Positions 35,399 to 43,844 are shown, counted from the first letter of the stretch. The stretch: 64,000 nt of DNA from Caballeronia sp. INDeC2 (GCF_023631325.1 NZ_JALQDG010000040.1:186001-250000); one strand, 5' to 3'. Program-made: numbers and translations. The notes: generated by a model not told the origin, from the letters alone.

Positions 35399-36745
35399 AT
35401 GCGTCATATCGACGTTCAAAAGTTATGCGACGATGCCCGCTTCAGGAAGTTTCATCTGCTACTCCTGTTGTGGTGCGCGCTCATCATCATTTTCGATGGC
35501 TACGATCTCGCGGTCGTCGGCATCGCGCTTCCATCGATCATGAGCGACATGGGCATTCAGCCGACGAGCGCCGGATTCATGGTGAGTTCCGCCTTGCTCG
35601 GCATGATGCTCGGCGCGGTGTTTCTCGGAACGATCGCGGACCGGATCGGCCGCGTGCCCGCAATCGTGATCTGCCTCTTGCTGTTCAGCATATTCACTGC
35701 CGCCGCGGGACTGACCCGCGACCCCGTGACGTTCGGTATTGCGCGCTTTCTTGCGGGACTCGGCATCGGCGGCGTGATGCCGAACGTCGTCGCGCAGATG
35801 ACGGAGTATTCCCCGCGCAGAATCCGCAGCACGATGGTCACGCTGATGTTCAGCGGATATTCCGTCGGCGGCATGCTGGCGGCGCTCGTCGGCAAGGCGA
35901 TGATAGAGCGCTACGGCTGGCAGTCGGTGTTCATCGCCGCGGGCGCGCCCGCGCTGCTTGCGCCGGTGATCCTGAAGTACATGCCCGAATCGCTTGCATT
36001 CCTGGTTCGAAACAATCGCGCGGATAGTTTGAAGAACATTCTTCCGCGCGTGAATCCCGCCTACGTGCCGCAGCAAGCCGATAACTTTTCGCTTTCCGAA
36101 CGCGAAGCCGCGTCCGGCTCGACGATCGCAAGACTCTTTGCCGATGGCCGCGGCCTGAGCACGGTCATGCTGTGGATCGCGTTCTTCATGTGCCTCTTCA
36201 TGGTCTACGCGTTGAGTTCGTGGCTGACGAAACTGATGGCGAGCGCGGGGCATAGTCTCGGCTCGGCGCTCACCTTCGTTCTCGTCTTGAACTTCGGCGC
36301 GATGATCGGCGCGATCGGCGGCGGATGGCTCGCCGACCGCTTCAACATCAAGTACGTCCTCATCGCGATGTACGCGCTCGCGGCCATCTCCATCAGCTTG
36401 CTCGGCGTGAAAGTTCCGGCTGGCGTGCTGTTTTTGCTGGTCGGTCTGGCGGGCGCATCGACCATCGGCACGCAGATCGTCACCTACGCGTTTGCCGGGC
36501 AGTTCTATCCGATGGCCATTCGATCGACGGGCATCGGCTGGGCGTCGGGCATCGGGCGCAGCGGTGCGATTCTCGCGCCCATCGTGATCGGTTTTCTCGT
36601 GAGCCGGGCGTTACCGCTTCAGCAGAACTTCGTCGCGATTGCCATTCCCGGCGTCATCGCGATGCTGGCGGTCTGCCTGATCGATTCGCGTCGTTCGCGG
36701 CGTGACGCCGGCGCTGCCGTTGCTCCGCAGGCCGATCCGGTTTGA
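35399..36745 (+). CDS. benK: BenK-type aromatic acid:H+ symporter (MFS, AAHS family)
   Basis: 448 residues, 12 membrane helices, strong ribosome site AAAGGAGA. The AAHS family motif IIFDGYDLAVVGIALPSIM in helix 1 and the loop GTIADRIGRVP are present. It imports benzoate or a related aromatic acid. It is the last gene of the rightward benzoate arm, giving the island two benzoate importers with BenE. PcaK-type specificity is the alternative. Confidence 0.88.
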   Translation: MRHIDVQKLCDDARFRKFHLLLLLWCALIIIFDGYDLAVVGIALPSIMSDMGIQPTSAGFMVSSALLGMMLGAVFLGTIADRIGRVPAIVICLLLFSIFTAAAGLTRDPVTFGIARFLAGLGIGGVMPNVVAQMTEYSPRRIRSTMVTLMFSGYSVGGMLAALVGKAMIERYGWQSVFIAAGAPALLAPVILKYMPESLAFLVRNNRADSLKNILPRVNPAYVPQQADNFSLSEREAASGSTIARLFADGRGLSTVMLWIAFFMCLFMVYALSSWLTKLMASAGHSLGSALTFVLVLNFGAMIGAIGGGWLADRFNIKYVLIAMYALAAISISLLGVKVPAGVLFLLVGLAGASTIGTQIVTYAFAGQFYPMAIRSTGIGWASGIGRSGAILAPIVIGFLVSRALPLQQNFVAIAIPGVIAMLAVCLIDSRRSRRDAGAAVAPQADPV

Positions 36746-36764
36746 AGCAACCGCCCTCGCGCAT

Positions 36765-36959
36765 TCATTCCTTTCGGGATGCCGGTTGCCGGGGCTTCTG
36801 CGGCCCGGAAGGAGCGCCGCGCTGCGTCGGCGCCCTCGTGCATGCATCCGGCGGCGTGACATAGGGCACGTCGTCGCAGCAGCATGCGTAGACCGGGAAG
36901 CCATACGCGTTCGTGCGGACGACGGTCGTCGGCCCGTGCAGCGGGCATACCGCTTTCAT
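36765..36959 (-). CDS. Small Cys-rich protein, 64 residues
   Basis: The ATG at 36959 is preceded on the minus strand by AGGAGG at ideal distance, which supports expression. The N-terminal half has CPLHG, then ACCCDD and a further Cys in PPDACTR; the C-terminal half is a Pro/Arg/Gln-rich tail. The Cys and His could bind a metal. No family was recognised. It sits at the border of the low-oxygen island and reads in the same direction as the universal stress protein gene upstream of it. Confidence 0.6.
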   Translation of the reverse strand: MKAVCPLHGPTTVVRTNAYGFPVYACCCDDVPYVTPPDACTRAPTQRGAPSGPQKPRQPASRKE

Positions 36960-37006
36960 GGCGCCTCCTGAATTCGATAGTCGACGTGTCTATCGTACAC
37001 GGGACA

Positions 37007-37846
37007 TCAATGCGACATCAGCACGGGCACGGTCATCGATTCCAGGAAGGTGCGCGTCGCGCCGCCGAGCACCAGTTCGCGCCAGCGCGCATGACCGTAG
37101 CCGCCCATCACGACGAGATCCGCGCCGAGATCCGCAGCGCGTGACAGCAGTATGTCGCCGGCCGACGCATCCGCGCCGTTCGCGCTCGACACCACGTCGA
37201 CCTCCACGCCATGCCGGGCGATGCACGCGGCGATCTCCGCGCCCGCGATGCGCTTATCCGATGCCCCGTCCGCTTGCGTCTCGATCGTGACGACGGTCGC
37301 GCGCCCGGCGGCCTTCAACAGCGGCAACGCGTCGTGGACGGCCCGCGCCGCTTCACGTCCGCCATCCCACGCGATCATCGGAAAGCGGCCCACGTCGGGG
37401 AAGAAACCGGTGTAGGGGACGAGCAGCACCGGACGTCCGGCGGACAGGATGAGATGCTCGCGAGAGCCATCGCCGATATAAGACTCGGGATCGCCCGGAT
37501 CGTCCTGGCCCGCGATCACGAGATCGGCGCATCGCGCGTGGTGCGGCACCGCGCGATCCGCGGGATCGTCCGGCGCGAGCCATTCGCCCGATACGCCGGC
37601 ACGATGCAACTCCGCGTGGAAGAGCCGTTGCAGCGCGCCGGCCTGTTCGCGGCGCACGGCGGCCCGCGCTTCGTAATACGCGGCGGTGCCGGCCATCACG
37701 CTGAACGCGCGCGCGTTCGGCTCGAAGACCGAATAGAGGCCGATTACATACGCGTCGAAGCGCCTCGCGAGTTGCAACGCTGTTTCCAGACGGGGATGGG
37801 CGCGCACGCTCGTATCGAGGTGCACGAGGATCGTCTTGAAGCTCAT
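37007..37846 (-). CDS. Tandem-domain universal stress protein (UspA superfamily)
   Basis: 279 residues from the ATG at 37846, preceded on the minus strand by GAGGAG. Two UspA-like domains: the first begins FKTILVHLDTSVRAHPRLET, the second ends with GADLVVMGGYGHARWRELVLGGATRTFL, which holds the G-x2-G-x9-G-type ATP loop. Such proteins support survival under stress and low oxygen. An Fnr box is centred 75 bp upstream, indicating induction without oxygen. Confidence 0.9.
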   Translation of the reverse strand: MSFKTILVHLDTSVRAHPRLETALQLARRFDAYVIGLYSVFEPNARAFSVMAGTAAYYEARAAVRREQAGALQRLFHAELHRAGVSGEWLAPDDPADRAVPHHARCADLVIAGQDDPGDPESYIGDGSREHLILSAGRPVLLVPYTGFFPDVGRFPMIAWDGGREAARAVHDALPLLKAAGRATVVTIETQADGASDKRIAGAEIAACIARHGVEVDVVSSANGADASAGDILLSRAADLGADLVVMGGYGHARWRELVLGGATRTFLESMTVPVLMSH

Positions 37847-37914
37847 CGAATGACTCCTCGACTTCACTGAAGGTGGATGGCTTCCGAGTCTAGGGAGACG
37901 CCGCCGTTATCCGC

Positions 37915-37928
37915 TTGACTCAGATCAA
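37915..37928. promoter_or_regulatory. Fnr/Anr box for the leftward universal stress gene
   Basis: TTGACTCAGATCAA matches TTGAT-N4-ATCAA at 9 of 10 defined positions. It is centred 75 bp before the start codon at 37846 and 47 bp from the second box. Confidence 0.8.
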
Positions 37929-37961
37929 CGGATGCGGCATTACGCGCCGATCTGCTTGCGC

Positions 37962-37975
37962 TTGACTCAGGTCAA
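37962..37975. promoter_or_regulatory. Fnr/Anr box for the rightward alcohol dehydrogenase operon
   Basis: TTGACTCAGGTCAA is a perfect palindrome in its arms and matches the Fnr consensus at 8 of 10 positions. It is centred 78 bp before the start codon at 38047. Confidence 0.75.
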
Positions 37976-38046
37976 TTGCCGCGACGGTGCACGGCGATAC
38001 AGTGAGCGCGTCATCCATGTCATGCGTCATGCAACGGAGTTCGCAG

Positions 38047-39087
38047 ATGAAGGCACTCGTCTATCACGGTCCCGAAAACAAATCGCTCGACGAACGGCCA
38101 CGGCCGACGCTCGCCGCCGCAACCGATGCGATCGTCCGCGTGACGCGCACGACCATCTGCGGCACCGATCTGCACATCCTCAAGGGCGACGTGCCGACTT
38201 GCGAGCCGGGTCGCGTGCTCGGACACGAAGGCGTGGGCATCGTCGAGGAAGTGGGCGCGGCGGTGTCGGCATTCAAGCCGGGCGATCACGTGCTGATCTC
38301 GTGCATTTCCTCGTGCGGCAAATGCGAAGCGTGCCGGCGCGGCATGTATTCGCATTGCACAACGGGCGGGTGGATTCTCGGCCACAAGATCGACGGCACG
38401 CAGGCGGAATACGTGCGCATCCCGCACGCCGATACGAGTCTCTACCCGATTCCGGCGGGCGTGGAGGAAGACGCGCTCGTGATGCTGTCGGACATTTTGC
38501 CGACGGGCTTCGAATGCGGCGTGCTCAACGGCCGCGTGCAGCCGGGCAGCACGGTCGCGATCGTCGGGGCGGGTCCGATCGGCCTGGCAGCCTTGCTCAC
38601 CGCGCAGTTCTATGCGCCCGCGCAGATCATCATGATCGATCGCGACGCGCATCGGCTCGAAGTCGCGCGAACATTCGGCGCGAGCGGATGTATCGACATC
38701 TCGGACACGGAGCCGGTCGCCGAGATCATGCGTCTGACCGATGGCGCGGGTGTCGATTGCGCGGTGGAAGCGGTCGGCGTTCCGGCGACGTTCGAGCTGT
38801 GCCAGCAGATCGTCGCGGCGGGCGGGACGATCGCGAACGTGGGCGTGCACGGCGTGAAGGCCGATCTGCATCTCGAATCGCTGTGGGATCGCAATGTGAC
38901 GATCACGACGCGCCTCGTCGATACGGTCAGCACGCCGATGCTGCTCAAGACCGTGCGCGCGGGACGGCTGCAGCCGAAGCAGCTCATCACGCACCGCTTC
39001 ACGCTCGATCGCGCGCTCGATGCCTACGACACCTTCAGCCGCGCGGCGCAGACTCAGGCGCTGAAAGTCATCATCGAAGTGTCGTGA
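38047..39087 (+). CDS. Zinc-dependent alcohol dehydrogenase
   Basis: 346 residues from the ATG at 38047. Catalytic zinc ligands Cys in TICGTDLH and the His-Glu pair in GHEGVGIVEEVG; structural zinc cysteines in CGKCEACRRGMYSHC; Rossmann motif VAIVGAGPIGLAAL. It resembles the group of Adh/threonine-dehydrogenase-like enzymes often found in low-oxygen islands, probably recycling NADH. First gene after the Fnr box, with the flavodoxin gene 2 bp downstream. Confidence 0.92.
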   Translation: MKALVYHGPENKSLDERPRPTLAAATDAIVRVTRTTICGTDLHILKGDVPTCEPGRVLGHEGVGIVEEVGAAVSAFKPGDHVLISCISSCGKCEACRRGMYSHCTTGGWILGHKIDGTQAEYVRIPHADTSLYPIPAGVEEDALVMLSDILPTGFECGVLNGRVQPGSTVAIVGAGPIGLAALLTAQFYAPAQIIMIDRDAHRLEVARTFGASGCIDISDTEPVAEIMRLTDGAGVDCAVEAVGVPATFELCQQIVAAGGTIANVGVHGVKADLHLESLWDRNVTITTRLVDTVSTPMLLKTVRAGRLQPKQLITHRFTLDRALDAYDTFSRAAQTQALKVIIEVS

Positions 39088-39089
39088 CC

Positions 39090-39611
39090 ATGGAACGCGC
39101 GCCCGTGTCGAAAGTGCTGGTGGTGTGTTACTCGCGCACCGGCAGGACGCGCGCGCTGGCCGCCGCGCTCGCCGAGCGGCTGCATGCGGATGTCGAGGAG
39201 ATCATTGAGCCGGGCGGTCGATCCGGTTTGATCGGCGTGTTGCGCGCGCTCGCCGATACGCTGTTCCATTGCGACGTGCGCATCGGGGGCGCGCTGAATG
39301 ATGTATCGGCATACGACGTAGTGGTGATCGGCACGCCGGTGTGGATGGGCACGCTCAGTGCGCCGGTACGCGCATGGCTCGCCGGGAACCGGCGCAAGCT
39401 GCGGCACGTCGCGTTCTTCAGCACGCAGACCATGCATCGCGAGACGAACGTGTTCCGCGACATGGCGCGACTGACGCGCAAGCAACCGGTCGCGCGCTGC
39501 GCAATCGCAGGTCATGTGCGCATGCAGGACGCGAGCAGGCTCATCGATGCCTTCGTGGAACGCATCGAACGCAAGCTCGCGCGCATCGACAACCTGAAGT
39601 GGGCGGCCTGA
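39090..39611 (+). CDS. Flavodoxin-family protein
   Basis: 173 residues from the ATG at 39090. Flavodoxin fold: VLVVCYSRTGRTRALAAALA (FMN phosphate loop) and VVVIGTPVWMGTLSAPVRAW (FMN ring loop). It probably binds FMN and carries electrons or reduces quinones. It starts 2 bp after the dehydrogenase stop. Confidence 0.85.
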   Translation: MERAPVSKVLVVCYSRTGRTRALAAALAERLHADVEEIIEPGGRSGLIGVLRALADTLFHCDVRIGGALNDVSAYDVVVIGTPVWMGTLSAPVRAWLAGNRRKLRHVAFFSTQTMHRETNVFRDMARLTRKQPVARCAIAGHVRMQDASRLIDAFVERIERKLARIDNLKWAA

Positions 39612-39637
39612 GCGGAGGCGTGAAGGCCGGAGGGACG

Positions 39638-40084
39638 ATGTACCGCAATATTCTGGTTGCGCTCGATGGGAGTGAGTGTTCGCAACGCGCGCTCGACGAG
39701 GCGATTCGCATCGGCGCGCGCGCGAGGGTGCGTGTCGTGTTCGTCATCGACGTGGCCGCGCTTTCGTCGTATCCGGCGCATTACCGCGTGAGCGTTCGCG
39801 AGGAAGGCACGCTCACGCTGGAGATCGCGTATGCGCGCGTGCTCGACGCGGGCATCGACTGCGAAACCGAGCTGGCCGAGACGCTCAATGTGACCGACAC
39901 GATTGCGAAATGTTTGCAGCGGCGCGCGGTGCATATGCCCGCGGATGTCGTCGTGATGGGCACGCACGGGCGCACGGGATTGCGCAGGCTCGCGCTCGGC
40001 AGCGTCGCCGAAGCGTTCGTCAGACGTTCGACGTGCCCCGTGCTGCTCATGCGCGCGCCGAATGGCGAGTGCAAGGATGCGTGA
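39638..40084 (+). CDS. Single-domain universal stress protein
   Basis: 148 residues from the ATG at 39638, preceded by GGAGGG. It begins MYRNILVALDGSECSQRALD and carries the complete ATP-binding loop VVMGTHGRTGLRRLALGSVA (G-x2-G-x9-G-S/T). It lies in the same Fnr-controlled unit as the dehydrogenase and flavodoxin. Confidence 0.93.
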   Translation: MYRNILVALDGSECSQRALDEAIRIGARARVRVVFVIDVAALSSYPAHYRVSVREEGTLTLEIAYARVLDAGIDCETELAETLNVTDTIAKCLQRRAVHMPADVVVMGTHGRTGLRRLALGSVAEAFVRRSTCPVLLMRAPNGECKDA

Positions 40085-40115
40085 GGATCAGCGGCCTGAC
40101 AGGAGAAACAATCAC

Positions 40116-40427
40116 ATGGGCCTCGGAATGCAGATCGCCTACCTCGGTTTTTCCGGCTCGAACGTGATCGAACGAGAAGCGGGCGTCGAACTCGTGCGGC
40201 TTGCGGGCGTCGCGACGGATATCGTCGATTGCCGGCTCACGATCAAGGTCTATCCCGATCACTCGGGGCAACCTGTCTACGATGCGCAGCTGGTGCTCCT
40301 CACGCGCGACTCCGAGCAGGTCACAGTGCAATGCAACACACACGCCGATCCGACCGTGGCGACGCAGCATGCTTTCGACGACGCCGTGCGTGTCTTGCAT
40401 GAGCGGCGCGCACGGTCGCCGTATTGA
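40116..40427 (+). CDS. Small protein resembling ribosome hibernation factors (HPF/RaiA-like)
   Basis: 103 residues from the ATG at 40116, preceded by AGGAG. The pattern (IVDCRLTIKVYPDHSGQPVY, a beta strand VTVQCNTHAD, then TVATQHAFDDAVRVLHERR) is like the beta-alpha-beta HPF/RaiA fold, where two helices pack on a sheet and the C-terminal helix has regular Ala/Asp/Arg. The similarity was judged by eye and is weak. If right, it would slow translation under low oxygen. Its stop lies inside the Fnr box of the next gene. Confidence 0.5.
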   Translation: MGLGMQIAYLGFSGSNVIEREAGVELVRLAGVATDIVDCRLTIKVYPDHSGQPVYDAQLVLLTRDSEQVTVQCNTHADPTVATQHAFDDAVRVLHERRARSPY

Positions 40428-40437
40428 TCCAGATCAA
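40424..40437. promoter_or_regulatory. Perfect Fnr/Anr box overlapping the HPF-like stop codon
   Basis: TTGATCCAGATCAA matches TTGAT-N4-ATCAA at all 10 positions. It is centred 77 bp before the DUF1488 start codon at 40508 and includes the TGA stop (40425-40427) of the gene upstream. Confidence 0.85.
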
Positions 40438-40507
40438 TACGCGGTACGAATCCGTAGCAGAGACTCAGTGGATATGCGCCGCAGGTCGAACCATACGAGG
40501 TATCGGC

Positions 40508-40813
40508 ATGAACATCACGTTTCCGAGCCAGCCGCCCGTCTATCAGGGCGATGTCCCTTCGCTCACATTCGCCGCCTTCGCCGACGGCGAGCGCATCGCG
40601 TGCACCATTTCCGCCGAGGCGCTCGAAGATCACTTCGGCGCGGCGTCGTGGCGGGAGGACGATTTGCAGCAGGCGTTCGAGAGCCATCGCTCGTCGATCG
40701 AAGGCGCTGCGGAACATGTGCTGACCCGCGTCGGCGGCACATCGGTCATGCTGCGCAGCGGATTTTTCCGCTTCCGTCAGGCGCGCGCTCAGACTTCTTC
40801 GAGCCGCGCCTGA
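40508..40813 (+). CDS. DUF1488-type protein
   Basis: 101 residues from the ATG at 40508. It resembles the DUF1488 family in pattern: MNITFPSQPPVYQGDVPSLT, GERIACTISAEALEDHFG, then an acidic helix with AFESHRSSIEGAAEHVL. Function unknown. A perfect Fnr box lies before it. Its 3' end overlaps the convergent fnr-type gene by 25 bp. Confidence 0.7.
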   Translation: MNITFPSQPPVYQGDVPSLTFAAFADGERIACTISAEALEDHFGAASWREDDLQQAFESHRSSIEGAAEHVLTRVGGTSVMLRSGFFRFRQARAQTSSSRA

Positions 40814-41523
40814 TCGAGAATCCGCACGTCGCGGCCGCGCGCATCGATCACGCCGGCCTTTTGCAGCCGGGAGAACATGCGGCTCACCGTTTCGATCTTC
40901 AGGCCGAGATAACTGCCGATTTCCTCGCGCGTCATGCGCAGGACGAATTGCGCGGGCGAATAGCCGCGCGCCTTCATGCGCGTCGAGAGATTCAGGAGGA
41001 AGGCCGCGACGCGCTGTTCCGCGGTCATCGTGCCGAGCAGCATCATGAGGTTCGACTCGCGCACGATTTCGCTGCACATCACGCGATGCACGTGATGCTG
41101 AAGCGCCCTGACTTCGCGGCACAGCAATTCGAGCAGGTCGAACGGAATGATGCACACGACGCTGTCTTCGAGCGCGATGGCATCGCACGTATGACGATCG
41201 GCGCTCACGCCATCGAGCCCGAGGGCGTCGCCCGGCAGATGAAAACCCGTGACCTGCTCGTGTCCTTCGCGATGCATGACGACGGTCTTGAAGCAGCCGC
41301 TGCGCACCGCGTAGAGACTTTGAAACGGATCGCCGCTGCGGAAAAGCGTTTCGCCGCGCCGCACGGTGCGCGTCGAGCAGATGATCGCGTCGAGGCGTTC
41401 GTATTCGATTGGGGATAGATCGGACGGCATGCAAATGCGCTGCATCGAGCATGTCGAGCAGCGCGCGCCTGTGCGCTTCACGTCGGCTCGAATGCCGCGA
41501 CCGTCCGCGCTCACGGGAACCAT
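40789..41523 (-). CDS. Fnr/Anr-type oxygen-sensing transcriptional regulator
   Basis: 244 residues from the ATG at 41523. Cluster cysteines Cys22, Cys25 and Cys31 (CSTCSMQRIC) have the C-x2-C-x5-C spacing of E. coli Fnr (20, 23, 29), and Cys124 in VVCIIPF corresponds to Fnr Cys122. So a [4Fe-4S] oxygen-sensing cluster is expected. The HTH REEIGSYLGLKIETVSRMFS carries the E-x2-SR recognition residues for TTGAT-N4-ATCAA. The three matching boxes nearby make it the likely regulator of this island. Confidence 0.92.
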   Translation of the reverse strand: MVPVSADGRGIRADVKRTGARCSTCSMQRICMPSDLSPIEYERLDAIICSTRTVRRGETLFRSGDPFQSLYAVRSGCFKTVVMHREGHEQVTGFHLPGDALGLDGVSADRHTCDAIALEDSVVCIIPFDLLELLCREVRALQHHVHRVMCSEIVRESNLMMLLGTMTAEQRVAAFLLNLSTRMKARGYSPAQFVLRMTREEIGSYLGLKIETVSRMFSRLQKAGVIDARGRDVRILDQARLEEV

Positions 41524-41685
41524 GCTGCGCCTCCTGTCGGACCGGATCGCGCGTCGATGCGCAATCCCGCGTGTCACGCATCGAATTATTGGCCGCTTTA
41601 TCTCGAAAATAAATCGGCGCGGGCGGATCGTGCTGTAGGCGTTCGGGAAGCCGTGTAGGGAACTGCCGACAAGCGGCGCTTGAAC

Positions 41686-42333
41686 TCAGGCGCTGTCGTC
41701 GTCGAAAAGCTGATGGCGCACCGCGTAGCGCACGAGCGCGGCTTCGTGCGGCATCTGCATCTTGTCGAGGATGCGCGCCTTGTAGGTGCTGATGGTCTTC
41801 GCGCTCACGCACAGCGCCTCGCCGATATCGCCGATCGACTCGCCCGCGCACAAGCGCCGGAACACCTCGAACTCGCGATCCGACAGACGCTGATGCGGCA
41901 GCGCGTCGGCGGGTTCGCTGAGGCTTTGCGCGAAGCGTTCGGCCATCGCGAGGCTCACGTAGACTCCGCCCGACGCGACCTTGCCGACCGCCGCGACCAG
42001 TTCCGCGCTCGCGCTTTCCTTGGTGAGATACCCCGACGCCCCGGCCTTGAAGGCGCGCGCGGCGTATTGCTGCTCGGCGTGCATGGTGAGCACGAGAATG
42101 CGCAGCGCGGGCAATTCGTCCTTGATCTGCTTGAGCAGGTCGATGCCGCCGCGGCCCGGCATCGAGAGATCGAGCACGAGCACGTCGGCATTGGTGGAGC
42201 GTGCGAGCGCGAGCGTCGTCGGCCCGTCGTTCGCTTCGCCGGCGACCTCGAAGCCGTGCGCGTTCGCGAGGATATGGCGCAGGCCGTCGCGTACGAGCGT
42301 GTGGTCGTCGGCAATCAGCACTTTTATCGTCAT
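41686..42333 (-). CDS. NarL/FixJ-type response regulator
   Basis: 215 residues from the ATG at 42333. Receiver domain VLIADDHTLVRDGLRHIL with phosphoacceptor Asp in VLVLDLSMPG and switch Lys in GYLTKES; C-terminal LuxR-type HTH LSDREFEVFRRLCAGESIGD, then KTISTYKARI. It lies 41 bp after the kinase gene stop, in the same direction, forming a two-component pair. Confidence 0.93.
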   Translation of the reverse strand: MTIKVLIADDHTLVRDGLRHILANAHGFEVAGEANDGPTTLALARSTNADVLVLDLSMPGRGGIDLLKQIKDELPALRILVLTMHAEQQYAARAFKAGASGYLTKESASAELVAAVGKVASGGVYVSLAMAERFAQSLSEPADALPHQRLSDREFEVFRRLCAGESIGDIGEALCVSAKTISTYKARILDKMQMPHEAALVRYAVRHQLFDDDSA

Positions 42334-42374
42334 CGATGCGATCCCTTTGTCATGAGCCGTTTTACACGACGACT

Positions 42375-43502
42375 TCATGATTCGCCAGTCGCAAGGCCGT
42401 CATCGGCGCGACGTTCGAGCGGAAATGTCACGACGATGCGAAAGCCTTCGCCCGGCGCGCTGCGAAACTCGATGACGCCGCCCAGCTGACGCACTCGCTC
42501 GCTCATGCCGAGCAGACCGAAGGTGCCGGCGGCGCGTCCGCGCGTGACATCGGCGCCGCAACCGTCGTCTTCGATCGTCAGCGTGCAGCTCGACCGCGCG
42601 CAGACGATCGCGATGCGCGCCTCGCTCGCCCGCGCATGGCGCACGACGTTCGTGAGCGCTTCCTGAACCAGCCGGAAGACCGATGTGGAGGCGTTCGTGC
42701 CGAACCCGTTTTCCTCACCTTCGATATGCAAGTGGATCGTCAGATCGTAGCGCCGGCGAAAGTCGCAGACGAGCCAGTCGATCGCGGCGAAGAGCCCGAG
42801 ATCGTCGAGCACGGGCGGGCGCAGGCCGGCCGCGATGCGCCGCGCCGATCCGATGATCGTGTCGATCTGCGCCTGCATCGCGCCGATCTGCGCGCGCGAT
42901 TGCCGTGCGATGTGCGCATCCTGTGCGCCGGTGCCGAGGATCGACAACTGCATCTTCAGCGCGGCGAGCTGCTGGCCGAGATCGTCGTGCAATTCGCGGG
43001 CAATCGACGCGCGCTCTTTCTCGATCGCGCTCTGCACGTGCGCGGAGAGTTCGCGCGTGTGCTGCAACTCGGCGAGCCGCAACTGGTCGGTCATGTCGCG
43101 CGTGACCTTGACGAAGCCGAGCAGATCGCCGCGCGCGTCGTGCAGCGCGGTGATGACGACGTTCGCCCAGAAGGGGCTCCCGTCCTTGCGGACGCGCCAG
43201 CCCTCGTCTTCGGCACGCCCGTCCCGCGCCGCTATTGCAAGCTCGTTCTGCGGCTTGCCCGCCGCGATGTCGTCGGGCGGATAGAAGACGGAAAAATGAC
43301 GGCCGACGATCTCCCGCGCGTCATAGCCTTTGATTCTTTTCGCGCCGGAATTCCATGTCGCGACGTTGCCGTGCGCGTCGAGCAGGAAGATCGCATAGTC
43401 TTCGACGGCCTCGACGAGAAGCCGGAAAGACGCATCCGTCTGCAGCGCGGGCGTGAGCGGGGCGCGGGGATCGTCGGGTTCGGTCGGGGAGGCGTTCGTC
43501 AT
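42375..43502 (-). CDS. Soluble PAS-domain sensor histidine kinase (HisKA_3)
   Basis: 375 residues from the ATG at 43502 (a TTG 27 bp upstream is possible). No membrane segment. PAS domain at about residues 25-135 (FRLLVEAVEDYAIFLLDAHG, HFSVFYPPDDI, GLLGFVKVTRDMT). The phosphoacceptor is in IARELHDDLGQQLAALK and the ATPase domain has VFRLVQEALTNVVRHA, IEDDGCGAD and GLLGMSERV. With the regulator downstream it probably senses redox state or a small ligand; no heme- or flavin-binding residue was identified. Confidence 0.92.
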   Translation of the reverse strand: MTNASPTEPDDPRAPLTPALQTDASFRLLVEAVEDYAIFLLDAHGNVATWNSGAKRIKGYDAREIVGRHFSVFYPPDDIAAGKPQNELAIAARDGRAEDEGWRVRKDGSPFWANVVITALHDARGDLLGFVKVTRDMTDQLRLAELQHTRELSAHVQSAIEKERASIARELHDDLGQQLAALKMQLSILGTGAQDAHIARQSRAQIGAMQAQIDTIIGSARRIAAGLRPPVLDDLGLFAAIDWLVCDFRRRYDLTIHLHIEGEENGFGTNASTSVFRLVQEALTNVVRHARASEARIAIVCARSSCTLTIEDDGCGADVTRGRAAGTFGLLGMSERVRQLGGVIEFRSAPGEGFRIVVTFPLERRADDGLATGES

Positions 43503-43548
43503 CGTTGCAATGGGCGGGTGCGCATGCAACGTCCGACGCGTCGCAATG

Positions 43549-43779
43549 CTATTGCGTAGTCAACCTGAAAGGCGGCAAGGGAAGTTCGTCGCCGTCGAGA
43601 AAGGCGGTCGCGCAGCGAACCGCGAAACCGAGCGCGCCGTCCTTGCTCGCGAACGCGCCGAGATTGCCGAGAGAGGTGGCATGGCCGTCCTCTTCCAGGA
43701 TCGACGCGGTTGCGACGAACGCATTGCCCACTCGAGTGACGGAGGGCTGAAAAGCCGCTCCCCGATGATAGATGATCAT
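43549..43779 (-). CDS. Small hypothetical protein, paralogue of the next gene
   Basis: 76 residues from the ATG at 43779. Its C-terminal half (GNLGAFASKDGALGFAVRCA) aligns with GMLGEFASATGAVRYAFAYG of the neighbour at 43845-44069. No Cys pairs, signal or membrane segment. Family unknown. Confidence 0.55.
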   Translation of the reverse strand: MIIYHRGAAFQPSVTRVGNAFVATASILEEDGHATSLGNLGAFASKDGALGFAVRCATAFLDGDELPLPPFRLTTQ

Positions 43780-43844
43780 GGATTCAACCTGGTCGGAATG
43801 GTCGGAGGCGCGAGCGGCAGGCGTGCTGCCGGGTGCGCCCGGGA

